DNA from: Lachnospiraceae bacterium UBA1683
GTDB taxonomy: Bacteria > Bacillota > Clostridia > Lachnospirales > Lachnospiraceae
Reading direction: 5' to 3'
DNA: 25,091 nt
Assembly (NCBI GenBank): GCA_002320245.1
Contig: DCKD01000026.1
Location: 1 to 25,091 of the forward strand
Under the pieces are notes generated by a model. That model did not search any database, was not told where the DNA came from, and was given only the letters and a program-made list of their open reading frames with translations. Both the position numbers and the translations under genes were made by a program. Below are positions 13,783-21,066 of the stretch, in pieces (the first letter of the stretch is position 1; each line of letters starts with the position of its first letter).

Positions 13783-15663
13783 TTATCTTGCCGCCATTGC
13801 CGGATGTACCGGTTTGCCATGTCCAAAATATCTGTCATACCATACAAGGAAAATATAAACAGTCCATATCTTACGGCTGTTATCCGTCTTTTCATTCTTA
13901 TTCTTTCCATTTTTATGGTCATCCAGCATCCGAACCAGAAGATCCGTATTAAAGAACTTCTTCGCCGCATCCGTCTGAAACATCTCTTTTACACGATTGT
14001 AATATTTCTCTTCCTTTAACCATACACGGATAGGTATCGGAAATCCCAATTTCTTCTTTTCCGCTGTCTTACTTCGAATCACTTTCTCTGCCGCCCCGCG
14101 CAGTGCGACTTTTGTCTTCGGCGCACGCACTTTGTAGTCGGGTGGAAGTGACTCTGCCAGTTCCAGTACTTTCTTATCCAGAAACGGCACACGGACCTCC
14201 AACGAGTTTGCCATGCCCATTTTGTCTCCCTTCATCAGAATATCGTGCACAAGCCAAAGATGCAAATCTACATACTGCATCTTTGTCACCGGATCTTTTC
14301 CTTTTACACGGTCATACAGTGGTCTTGTCACTTTCTGAATTCCCGGCTCGCAGCCCTTCTTCAGAATCTTGCTTGCCTCACGCTCCGTAAAGATATTGGT
14401 TGCATTTGCAAAATACCTTTCCTCCAGTGTCTTGCCGTGGCGCATCAGGAATCCTCTTCCTTTTGTCCCACGGGGCAGGCAATACTCTGCAAACTTTCCA
14501 AGTACCCTTCGGATTGGCATCGGAATCTTATTGAATCCGGTATGCTCCAATGGCTCACAGTAAATATTATATCCTCCGAACAGCTCATCCGAGCCTTCTC
14601 CTGACAATACAACCTTTACTTTCTTTGCTGCTTCCTCACTCAGGAAATACAATGCAATCGCAGCAGGGTCCGCAACAGGCTCATCCATATAGTACTGAAT
14701 ATCTGACAATTTATCCCAGTACTCATCCGGGGTAATTACCTTCGCGTCATTCTGCATATTAATGCTTGCCGCAAAATCTTTTGCATCCTGAATCTCACTG
14801 TATTTTCCCTCGTCAAATCCAACGGTAAACGTGCGGTCCACCTGTCCAAGATAGGTCAGATAACTGGAATCAACGCCGCTGGAAAGATAAGATGCAACTT
14901 CCACATCACTGATTTTATGCATCTCAACAGATTCCTTCATCACTGCTTCAATATCATCCACCACTTCATCAAACGGTTTCTTACAGTCACCTGTAAAGTT
15001 CGGCTCGAAATACCGGGTAATTTCCATGTTTCCATTCTCATATGTGAAATAGTGTCCCGGCTGCAGGCAGAATACGCCCTTGAAAAATGTCTCATTTGTC
15101 GGCACGAACTGGAATGACAGATAGTTGCCAAGCGCATCTTCATTAAAAATCTTATCAAACTTAGGATGCTCCATAAAGGACTTAATCTCAGAGCCAAACA
15201 TCAGGGTTCCGTTCATCTGTGCATAATACAATGGCTTGATTCCAAAAATATCCCTTGCCGCAAATAACTTTTTCTTCTTCGTATCCCATATTACAAATGC
15301 ATACATTCCACGGAGGCGGTCAACCATCTTCTCGCCCCACTGCTCATATCCATGCAGCAGTGTCTCGGAATCTGTGTTTGAAACAAATACGTGACCTTCC
15401 TCCACCAGTTCCCTGCGGAGCTCCTGATAATTGTAAATTTCTCCGTTAAATACAAGTACCATGCTTCTATCTTCATTATATAATGGCTGATCTCCCACTT
15501 CGGAAAGGTCGATAATGCTCAGACGCCGAAAGCCAAGTGCCGCATCCTCATCCACATACCTTCCCTCACTGTCAGGTCCGCGGTGAATGATTGTATTCAT
15601 CATGTTGACAAGCACTTCTTCTCTGTTTGCAACCTCTCCTACAAATCCTGCAAATCCACACAT
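13783..15663 (-). CDS. asnB: Asparagine synthetase B (glutamine-hydrolysing)
   Basis: This cytoplasmic enzyme converts aspartate to asparagine with ATP, using ammonia from glutamine. It is 626 aa. The N-terminal class II glutamine amidotransferase domain begins MCGFAGFVGE, with Cys2 as nucleophile after Met removal, plus HRGPDSEG and FNGEIYNY. The synthetase domain has the PP-loop SSGVDSS (261-267) and SGEGSDELFGGY. I chose the ATG at 15661-15663 because Cys2 must be N-terminal and AGGAG lies 8 nt upstream; an open frame 11 codons longer is rejected. The start is about 130 nt from a predicted promoter. Some AsnB-like enzymes in Firmicutes amidate peptidoglycan meso-DAP instead, and the adjacent cell wall gene keeps that possible. 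Confidence 0.95.
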   Translation of the reverse strand: MCGFAGFVGEVANREEVLVNMMNTIIHRGPDSEGRYVDEDAALGFRRLSIIDLSEVGDQPLYNEDRSMVLVFNGEIYNYQELRRELVEEGHVFVSNTDSETLLHGYEQWGEKMVDRLRGMYAFVIWDTKKKKLFAARDIFGIKPLYYAQMNGTLMFGSEIKSFMEHPKFDKIFNEDALGNYLSFQFVPTNETFFKGVFCLQPGHYFTYENGNMEITRYFEPNFTGDCKKPFDEVVDDIEAVMKESVEMHKISDVEVASYLSSGVDSSYLTYLGQVDRTFTVGFDEGKYSEIQDAKDFAASINMQNDAKVITPDEYWDKLSDIQYYMDEPVADPAAIALYFLSEEAAKKVKVVLSGEGSDELFGGYNIYCEPLEHTGFNKIPMPIRRVLGKFAEYCLPRGTKGRGFLMRHGKTLEERYFANATNIFTEREASKILKKGCEPGIQKVTRPLYDRVKGKDPVTKMQYVDLHLWLVHDILMKGDKMGMANSLEVRVPFLDKKVLELAESLPPDYKVRAPKTKVALRGAAEKVIRSKTAEKKKLGFPIPIRVWLKEEKYYNRVKEMFQTDAAKKFFNTDLLVRMLDDHKNGKNKNEKTDNSRKIWTVYIFLVWYDRYFGHGKPVHPAMAAR

Positions 15664-15710
15664 ATATTTTTCTCCTTTTACTGTATCGCGTTTCATGTTA
15701 TCACTTAGAA

Positions 15711-15794
15711 AGGACAGGCAACTTCTCCTGCATCATCCACCAATCACTTTCCCAAAAACGACTCTGAACTTCATACGGAAAAATAACCTGTCCT
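15711..15794 (-). promoter_or_regulatory. asnB 5' leader with complementary ends
   Basis: AGGACAGG (15711-15718) and CCTGTCCT (15787-15794) are perfect 8-bp complements bracketing the leader between the asnB promoter and start codon. They would close a roughly 84-nt folded domain. I found no T-box motif or known riboswitch core in it. It could be an uncharacterised leader or chance pairing. Confidence 0.35.
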
Positions 15795-15796
15795 AT

Positions 15797-15825
15797 ATTA
15801 TAACTTTTTTTCCTTATAAAAACAA
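15797..15825 (-). promoter_or_regulatory. Promoter for asnB
   Basis: On the minus strand, a perfect TATAAT (15797-15802) lies 17 bp downstream of TTGTTT (15820-15825). Initiation would be near 15790, where the paired leader begins. Confidence 0.7.
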
Positions 15826-15832
15826 CTTTGTA

Positions 15833-15861
15833 TTTACTTTTTCAATTAAATTTTATATAAT
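15833..15861 (+). promoter_or_regulatory. Promoter for tRNA-Pro
   Basis: TTTACT (15833-15838) and a perfect TATAAT (15856-15861) are separated by 17 bp. Initiation would be near 15868, a few nucleotides before the mature tRNA 5' end. It is back-to-back with the asnB promoter, with only 7 bp between the two -35 hexamers. Confidence 0.75.
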
Positions 15862-15870
15862 TTATAGCAT

Positions 15871-15945
15871 CGGGGTGTGGCTCAGTTTGGTTAGAGCGCA
15901 CGGCTGGGGGCCGTGAGGCCGCAGGTTCGAATCCTGTCACCCCGA
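15871..15945 (+). tRNA. tRNA-Pro (anticodon GGG)
   Basis: A complete cloverleaf can be drawn. The acceptor stem CGGGGTG pairs with CACCCCG, the D stem is GCTC/GAGC and the anticodon stem CACGG/CCGTG. The loop CTGGGGG gives anticodon GGG at 15906-15908, and the T arm is GCAGG-TTCGAAT-CCTGT. The C1-G72 pair, A73 and G37 fit bacterial tRNA-Pro. CCA is not encoded. A T6 run begins immediately after the discriminator base and may serve for termination. It reads CCC, and by wobble CCU, codons. Confidence 0.97.
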
Positions 15946-15949
15946 TTTT

Positions 15950-16762
15950 TTAAAATTGTGCTAACCGTGCAATTACACGCTCCACACTCATTCCTTCTTC
16001 CGACGGCCGCCGGATGACGACCGGAACAGTCTGCGTCTCTTCTGCCGCTTTTATTTTTTCTTCGAAACCTCCTGCCCTGCCGGATTCCTTTGTCACAAGA
16101 TATGCCGCATCCACATGCCGGAGCAGCGCAATGTTCATCTCCACTGAAAAAGGTCCCTGCATAGCAATCAGATGTGTCCCTTCAAATCCAAGTGAAATGC
16201 TTTTCTCCACTGCTGCCTTTGTAGAAAGAACCCTTGCGTAGCAGCGCTCCTGATAACCGGGAATCGCAGTGTATTTTTTCAAGTCCTTGCTTCCGGTTGT
16301 AATCAGAATCTTTCCGGACGTCCCTTTCAGGTAGTCCGCCGCCTGCTCCACGCTGTCCACATACACGGCATTTTCTCCGAAACACGAAGCTGACCGCAGA
16401 CAACGGATATATTCTGTCTGCTGTCTCATGCATGCCTCTTTTATATTTGAGGTAACTTCTCTGGCAAATGGATGCGTTGCATCCACAACCACATCAATCT
16501 TATGATTTTGTATCCACATCCCGATTTCATCTTCATCCATCCTGCCGGAAATTACTTCCATATTATCATAAGTTCCCGCACAGACCTTGCCATAATCCGT
16601 AGCAACACTGAGATACATATCCACCGGATACCGGCTCAGCGCCTCCGCGACCTGATTTCCCTCCGTTGTCCCGGAAAATATTAAAATTTGTTTCCTTTGC
16701 AGCTCTCTCCTCATTTTCCCTAGGTGCTCATACTCCTTGTTTTTCTCTTCCAAACGCCTCAT
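15950..16762 (-). CDS. cbiJ: Precorrin-6A / cobalt-precorrin-6A reductase (CbiJ/CobK)
   Basis: This enzyme reduces the corrin macrocycle of (cobalt-)precorrin-6A with NADPH in cobalamin synthesis. The 270-aa product has the N-terminal nucleotide-binding signature ILIFSGTTEGNQVAEALS (starting near residue 26), then VVDATHPFAREVT and the family's ILITTGSKDL and CYARVLS-like stretch. The end shows YLVTKESGRAGGFEEK, also typical. It follows cbiG by 11 bp. The start is uncertain: the ATG at 16762 has a poor ribosome binding site, and Met17 is an alternative. The stop codon overlaps the T-run just after the convergent tRNA-Pro gene, leaving 4 bp between the two. Confidence 0.93.
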   Translation of the reverse strand: MRRLEEKNKEYEHLGKMRRELQRKQILIFSGTTEGNQVAEALSRYPVDMYLSVATDYGKVCAGTYDNMEVISGRMDEDEIGMWIQNHKIDVVVDATHPFAREVTSNIKEACMRQQTEYIRCLRSASCFGENAVYVDSVEQAADYLKGTSGKILITTGSKDLKKYTAIPGYQERCYARVLSTKAAVEKSISLGFEGTHLIAMQGPFSVEMNIALLRHVDAAYLVTKESGRAGGFEEKIKAAEETQTVPVVIRRPSEEGMSVERVIARLAQF

Positions 16763-16773
16763 TCATTTTTCCA

Positions 16774-17886
16774 TTACGAATCTGTAAAACGAATTTGGAT
16801 TGCTTTCTTCACAATTGCGAGCGTCACTTGCTGTAGTTTCTGTTTGGGAACAACCACATTTCCCTCCGGGCAATATCGTTTTGCCGCGCGTTCGCACACA
16901 TTATCCACACCTGTCACTGATTCTACGAACGCAGAGCCCTCGCTCACCGTTTCAACCTCACTTAATGCTTCTGCTGAATATGTCTGGAATGGCACATGGT
17001 ATATATCCGCCAGACGAAGGATTGCCTCTTCCTCTTTTTTTAAATCAATGCTGGCAAATGCGCAGACTGCCTGTGGCTCCAGATGATTCTCCCCGCACAC
17101 ACGCTCCAGCGCAAGACTCAGCGTCTCAAGGGAAATCCCCTTTCTGCACCCTATACCTACTACATATGGCTGTACTGGAAGGAATAAAAGCTTCGATGCA
17201 TTTTCTGGTGCAGCCTGTCCCTGATTTTTCTCTTTCCACTGATTCTTTATTTTTCGGACAGATTCCGTAATGATAATTCCGTATGTATACTGCGTCAGCC
17301 CGTCCAGTGAACGGCACAGTGCAACCTCATCCGGCACTGTTCCCTCCACCGGATATTCACAGTAAAGCCCAATGGTTTCTCCATCCAGTACCGCCGCCGA
17401 AATCTGTTTCGCCGTCTCACGGTCTGTGATTTTCAATCCATTGTCTTTTGCAAACACGTCTGCCGCAAACTTTCCCTCTACATCTGTCGCAGTCGTAATA
17501 ATTGGAGTCGCATAGGTACAGCCTGCAATTGCTCCCGCCAGTCTGACACCCCCGCCAATATGCCCCGACAGAAGAGGAATCACATACATGCCCTGCTCGT
17601 CCATCACAAGAACGGCAGAGTCAGAATACTTGTCTTTTACCCACGGCGCAATCATGCGGACGGCAATCCCCGCCGCACCGATAAACAAAAAAGTCTCCTC
17701 CCCCCATTTTTCTCCTATCCACTCCTGAAGGTTTTCCGGCATCGGCTGTAACCCAAATACCTCTGCATACCGTTCTACGGCATAACTTTCGCAGGCATAT
17801 CCTTTTCTCAGGAGATGCCTGCGCACACGTTTATTTTGTTTACTTCCCTGCTCAGTAAAACTGAAAATAATTATTTTTTTTCCCAT
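16774..17886 (-). CDS. cbiG: Cobalt-precorrin-5A hydrolase CbiG
   Basis: In the anaerobic cobalamin pathway CbiG opens the delta-lactone of cobalt-precorrin-5A, releasing acetaldehyde. The 370-aa product has the CbiG N-terminal region (IIIFSFTEQG, then FIGAAGIAVRMIAPWVKDK and VIPLLSGHIGGGVRLA). The C-terminal CbiG domain carries VVGIGCRKGIS, AFASIDLKKEEEAI and VTGVDNVCERAA. The start ATG at 17886 is 31 bp after the SOD-like gene. Only cbiG and cbiJ of the pathway are present, so the remaining genes must be elsewhere. Length and domain order are normal. Confidence 0.95.
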   Translation of the reverse strand: MGKKIIIFSFTEQGSKQNKRVRRHLLRKGYACESYAVERYAEVFGLQPMPENLQEWIGEKWGEETFLFIGAAGIAVRMIAPWVKDKYSDSAVLVMDEQGMYVIPLLSGHIGGGVRLAGAIAGCTYATPIITTATDVEGKFAADVFAKDNGLKITDRETAKQISAAVLDGETIGLYCEYPVEGTVPDEVALCRSLDGLTQYTYGIIITESVRKIKNQWKEKNQGQAAPENASKLLFLPVQPYVVGIGCRKGISLETLSLALERVCGENHLEPQAVCAFASIDLKKEEEAILRLADIYHVPFQTYSAEALSEVETVSEGSAFVESVTGVDNVCERAAKRYCPEGNVVVPKQKLQQVTLAIVKKAIQIRFTDS

Positions 17887-17917
17887 GATTGTATTGTAAT
17901 TTTTCCTCAGATGAAAG

Positions 17918-18598
17918 TCAACGGGATTCCACTGTGGTCCCCATATTTCTATCCATATTTCTTCCCATGTCTCCGTCCACGTTTCTATCCGTGTTCCTGT
18001 CCATACTTCTGCCCATGTTCCTTCCCATGTCTCTGTCCGTGTTTCTGTCCATGTCTCTGTCCATGTCTCTGTCCATGTTTCTGTTCAAATATCTCGCTAT
18101 GTTTCCCGGTCCCGTCTCCCCCGGGCGAACCATCTGTTCCCGGATTTCCCCGCAGGCAATCTTCATGCCGCTGTCACCGGACGGCTGTGTATGGAAATCG
18201 TCCGGATGAAGATGGATGACCGCTGTTCTTCCAATCACATCTTCCGGATGAAACCGCCCTGTATACACAGCCATCCACGCCGCACCGTTTACCGATAAAA
18301 GAGGTGGAAGGTCACCCGCATGATTCGGATGCTCCGCATTATCCGGATTGAAATGTCCTCCCGTATCTTTCAGAGGATCCTGCGCATCCCCGGTACATGT
18401 TGCTCCCTCGTGGATATGAAACCCGAAAAACTGTCCCTTTTCCGGATTCTCTTCATCCGGCAGTCCATATATTTCCGCCATCAGTATTGTGCCGTCATAC
18501 ACATCAAAGAAATATACCATGCCATGAATATCCGGATACTCTGCAATTCCCTCAATCTCTGCGTACGCTTCTGGCATTCCATTTAATTTTTCAACCAT
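17918..18598 (-). CDS. Cu/Zn superoxide dismutase family protein with tandem-repeat tail
   Basis: The fold family is recognisable from its metal ligands. Cu-type ligands are His61, His63, His82 and His129; Zn-type ligands are His82, His90, His93 and Asp96; Cys68 and Cys149 match the conserved disulfide. The active-site Arg of classic SODs (Arg143 in bovine) is Lys146 here. The 226-aa product has no signal peptide, unusual for bacterial SodC. After residue 170 the protein turns into 12 tetrapeptide repeats of Met-Asp-Arg-Asn type. I chose the ATG at 18596-18598, with AAGGAGG 8 nt upstream. A GTG 17 codons earlier overlaps the previous stop and has its ribosome binding site too close. SOD activity is unproven; related YojM-like proteins can lack it. 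Confidence 0.85.
   Translation of the reverse strand: MVEKLNGMPEAYAEIEGIAEYPDIHGMVYFFDVYDGTILMAEIYGLPDEENPEKGQFFGFHIHEGATCTGDAQDPLKDTGGHFNPDNAEHPNHAGDLPPLLSVNGAAWMAVYTGRFHPEDVIGRTAVIHLHPDDFHTQPSGDSGMKIACGEIREQMVRPGETGPGNIARYLNRNMDRDMDRDMDRNTDRDMGRNMGRSMDRNTDRNVDGDMGRNMDRNMGTTVESR
17933..18088 (-). repeat. 12-bp tandem repeat array encoding MDRN-type tetrapeptides
   Basis: Twelve in-frame 12-bp units (17933-18076), with a degenerate thirteenth (LNRN, 18077-18088), encode (M/T/V)(D/G)(R/G)(N/D/S). The units include MDRD, TDRN, MGRN and VDGD. Adjacent units differ by single bases, as expected from slippage expansion. The array forms residues 171-222 of the SOD-like protein. It has no spacers, so it is not a CRISPR. 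Confidence 0.93.
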
Positions 18599-18645
18599 AT
18601 CATCAACCTCCTTCTGCACACTATATGCAAAAAGGATGGAATCTG

Positions 18646-19764
18646 TCACTCCTTTTCCAGCATGAGCCAGTTTGCACGAAACGGACGCATGAGATTCCAG
18701 TAACCGACTCCATACAGTCCATACTCCACCGCCAGATTCAATTTTGCTTCAATGCTCCGGGCATCCTCAAACCACACCTCATGCTGTACACGGTTAACCC
18801 AATATTGAAAATGCGGGCTTTGCGCAGTCTGTGCATACTCAATTTCCGCATTGTTCTCTGCGGCAATCCGCACAGCCTCCACATTTCCGATAAGCCTTGC
18901 TTTTGTAATGCCTTTCTGATAAGGCAGTGTCCAGTCATACCCGTAATTGGGTATCCCCATGATAATTTTTTCCTTTGGGATTTCCGTCAGGGCGTATTCC
19001 ACCACCTGACGCACCTTGTCAAGCGGCGCCACTGCCATCGGTTCACTGTAAGTATATCCCCACTCATAGGTCATAAGGAATACAAAATCTGCATTTTCTC
19101 CAAGCAGACGGTAATCCATGCCTTCATACAGAAGTCCCGGCTGATTCGCCTGCACCTTCGGCGCAAGTGCAACCGACACCTGATATCCGTTCTGGTTCAT
19201 CACCCTACGCATATTCCCCACAAACTCGGCATAGCCGGCACGGTTCTGAGGCAAAATATATTCGAAATCAATATCTACACCTGCAAACCCGCGATCCTGC
19301 ACCGTCTCCAAAACGTTTTGAATCAGCCGTGCCTGAATTTCTTTATTCTCCGTAACTACCCTTACAAGCTGATTGTTGAATGCCCCTTCCGAGAACGGAG
19401 TCAGCACCATCATCGGTTCAATCCCATTCTCCCATGCCAGTTGAATCATCCACAAATCATCGTGTATCGGCGGCACAAGCTCACCCTCAAATGTAAACCC
19501 ATAGGAGAACACCAGCAACTCATTGAGCGCCGGAAACGCCTGCTCCAGCACATAAGGCTGAACAAAGGGATATGCATATCCTGTGACATACATACCCCTT
19601 CGAAATGCCCCTTCTTCTCCCGGCTGCAATATCAGCAGTGCCTGCCCCACAACCAATTGTGTCTCATTTATAATCTGATTATCAAATGCAATCTTCCACG
19701 CTGCAACTTTTGTCCTCCTGGAAATCAAATACAACGTATCACCTGGTTTTACAACATAAATCAT
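18646..19764 (-). CDS. LysM and GH18 domain hydrolase (spore cortex-lytic, SleL/YaaH-like)
   Basis: This is a predicted N-acetylglucosaminidase acting on peptidoglycan or spore cortex. The 372-aa product starts directly with one LysM domain (residues 1-47, IYVVKPGDTLYLISRRTKV to QALLILQP), with no signal peptide, as in spore-coat SleL/YaaH proteins. A GH18 TIM barrel follows (about 57-372). The DxDxE-type catalytic motif is Asp164, Asp166 and Glu168 within GFAGVDIDFEY, and further GH18 features are MTYEWGYTYSEPMAVAPL and IIMGIPNYGYDW. YaaH usually has two LysM repeats; only one is seen here. The ATG at 19764 follows queA by 65 bp. Its stop overlaps a GTG that could start the SOD-like gene. 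Confidence 0.92.
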   Translation of the reverse strand: MIYVVKPGDTLYLISRRTKVAAWKIAFDNQIINETQLVVGQALLILQPGEEGAFRRGMYVTGYAYPFVQPYVLEQAFPALNELLVFSYGFTFEGELVPPIHDDLWMIQLAWENGIEPMMVLTPFSEGAFNNQLVRVVTENKEIQARLIQNVLETVQDRGFAGVDIDFEYILPQNRAGYAEFVGNMRRVMNQNGYQVSVALAPKVQANQPGLLYEGMDYRLLGENADFVFLMTYEWGYTYSEPMAVAPLDKVRQVVEYALTEIPKEKIIMGIPNYGYDWTLPYQKGITKARLIGNVEAVRIAAENNAEIEYAQTAQSPHFQYWVNRVQHEVWFEDARSIEAKLNLAVEYGLYGVGYWNLMRPFRANWLMLEKE

Positions 19765-19829
19765 ATCCTACCCCCGTAAACTCAATATATGCGGGAGGAT
19801 GTGTTTTTATGAAACAACAAAATGAAAAT

Positions 19830-20855
19830 CTATATAATCAACATTGCATCCCCAAATGAGAAGAAACGGTACTTCTCTTTCACAGCCTCTTCGTACGCCG
19901 CAAGTATATGCTCCCGTCCTGCCAGCGCGGACACCAGCATAATAAGTGTAGATTCCGGCAAATGAAAATTCGTAATCAGGCAGTCTAGTATCTTAAACTG
20001 ATATCCCGGATATATGAAAATCTCAGTCCATCCGCTGCAAGGTTTCAGATGCCCTGTATCATCTGCCGCAGATTCAATGGTCCTGCAGCTTGTCGTTCCG
20101 ACACAGATAACTCTTCCCGGACCATCTTTGGCACGGTTGATTTTCTCTGCTGCCTCTGCGTCAATCTGGTAGAACTCCGAATGCATATGATGCTCGGTCA
20201 CTTCCTCCACCTTGACCGGACGGAATGTTCCAAGACCTACGTGTAACGTAACTCTTGCGATATCCACACCTTTTTCCTGGATTTTCCCCAACAGCTCCGG
20301 TGTAAAATGCAGTCCTGCCGTCGGAGCTGCCGCAGAACCCTCATGAGTCGCGTAAACCGTATTGTACCGGTCACGGTCCTTCAACTGGTGCGTAATGTAC
20401 GGCGGCAGCGGCATCTGTCCGAGCCGGTCCAGAATTTCCTCAAAAATCCCCTCGTAATGGAACTGAATCAGGCGGTTGCCTTCCTCCACCACTCCAACGA
20501 CCTCGCCGACAAGAAGTCCGTTTCCAAAACCGACCTGCGCGCCAACTTTCATCTTCTTCCCTGGTTTAACAAGCGTTTCCCAGATATCATTCTCCTGCCG
20601 TTTTAACAGCAGAACCTCAATTTTTGCCCCGGTTCCGACACGTTCTCCAATCAGCCGTGCCGGAATTACCTTCGTGTCATTGATGACAAGACAATCCCCC
20701 GGATTCAGATAATTTATAATTTCTTTGAAAATATGATGTTCCGTTTTTCCGGTCTTCTTGTCCAGTACAAGAAGACGGGAACTGGAACGATCTTCCAGCG
20801 GGTCCTGCGCAATGAGTTCCTCCGGAAGCTCAAAATAAAAATCACTTGTTTTCAA
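19830..20855 (-). CDS. queA: S-adenosylmethionine:tRNA ribosyltransferase-isomerase QueA
   Basis: QueA transfers and isomerises the ribosyl part of SAM onto 7-aminomethyl-7-deazaguanine in tRNA, giving epoxyqueuosine. The 341-aa length is typical. Signatures include the N-terminal KTSDFYFELPEELIAQ and PLEDRSSSRLLVLD, then GDCLVINDTKVIPARL, HVGLGTFRPVKVE and the C-terminal LITNFHLPESTLIMLVSAL. The start is TTG at 20853-20855, with AAGGG 9 nt upstream. No in-frame ATG fits, and the open frame continues upstream only through the repeat DNA of the preceding gene in another frame, so I reject that extension. No tgt gene is visible nearby. Confidence 0.95.
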   Translation of the reverse strand: MKTSDFYFELPEELIAQDPLEDRSSSRLLVLDKKTGKTEHHIFKEIINYLNPGDCLVINDTKVIPARLIGERVGTGAKIEVLLLKRQENDIWETLVKPGKKMKVGAQVGFGNGLLVGEVVGVVEEGNRLIQFHYEGIFEEILDRLGQMPLPPYITHQLKDRDRYNTVYATHEGSAAAPTAGLHFTPELLGKIQEKGVDIARVTLHVGLGTFRPVKVEEVTEHHMHSEFYQIDAEAAEKINRAKDGPGRVICVGTTSCRTIESAADDTGHLKPCSGWTEIFIYPGYQFKILDCLITNFHLPESTLIMLVSALAGREHILAAYEEAVKEKYRFFSFGDAMLII

Positions 20856-20901
20856 TAATCTTGTCCCTTCTATACATATATTATTGCAATTGCTCTTCTG
20901 T

Positions 20902-21066
20902 ATGTCCCTCCGGCTGTACTTCACCCGGCTGTACCTCCTTCGGTTGGGGCTCCTCCGGCTGAAGTGCTCCAGACTAGGGCTTTCCCGACTGGAGTTCCCC
21001 AGACTCGGGCTCCTCCGGCTGCGGTTTCTCCGGCTGGGATTCCTCTGGCTGAGACTCCTCAGACTG
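20902..21066 (-). repeat. 15-bp tandem repeats encoding QPEEP-type pentapeptides
   Basis: Eleven contiguous 15-bp units encode Q(P/S)(E/G)(E/K)x in the frame of the RDD protein. Units 1-6 (21066 down to 20977) encode its C terminus. Unit 7 begins with TAG in place of CAG, and units 8-11 (20916 to 20902 for the last) keep the same frame and motif beyond the stop. The frame then ends at TAA 20881-20883. Confidence 0.9.

Noticed and set aside
15664..15796. T-box riboswitch before asnB
   Set aside because: I could not find the conserved T-box sequence or a terminator/antiterminator pair in the leader.
17933..18088. Possible CRISPR array
   Set aside because: The units are contiguous 12-mers with no spacers and an intact coding frame, so it is a coding tandem repeat.
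17815..18219. Cys/Pro-rich plus-strand open frame over the repeat array
   Set aside because: It is the antisense frame of the 12-bp repeats and has no start signals or domain.
18397..19779. Long open frame (460 codons) on the plus strand
   Set aside because: It is exactly antisense to the LysM-GH18 gene, has no recognisable domain, and its composition (Cys, His, Arg-rich) is that of a shadow frame.
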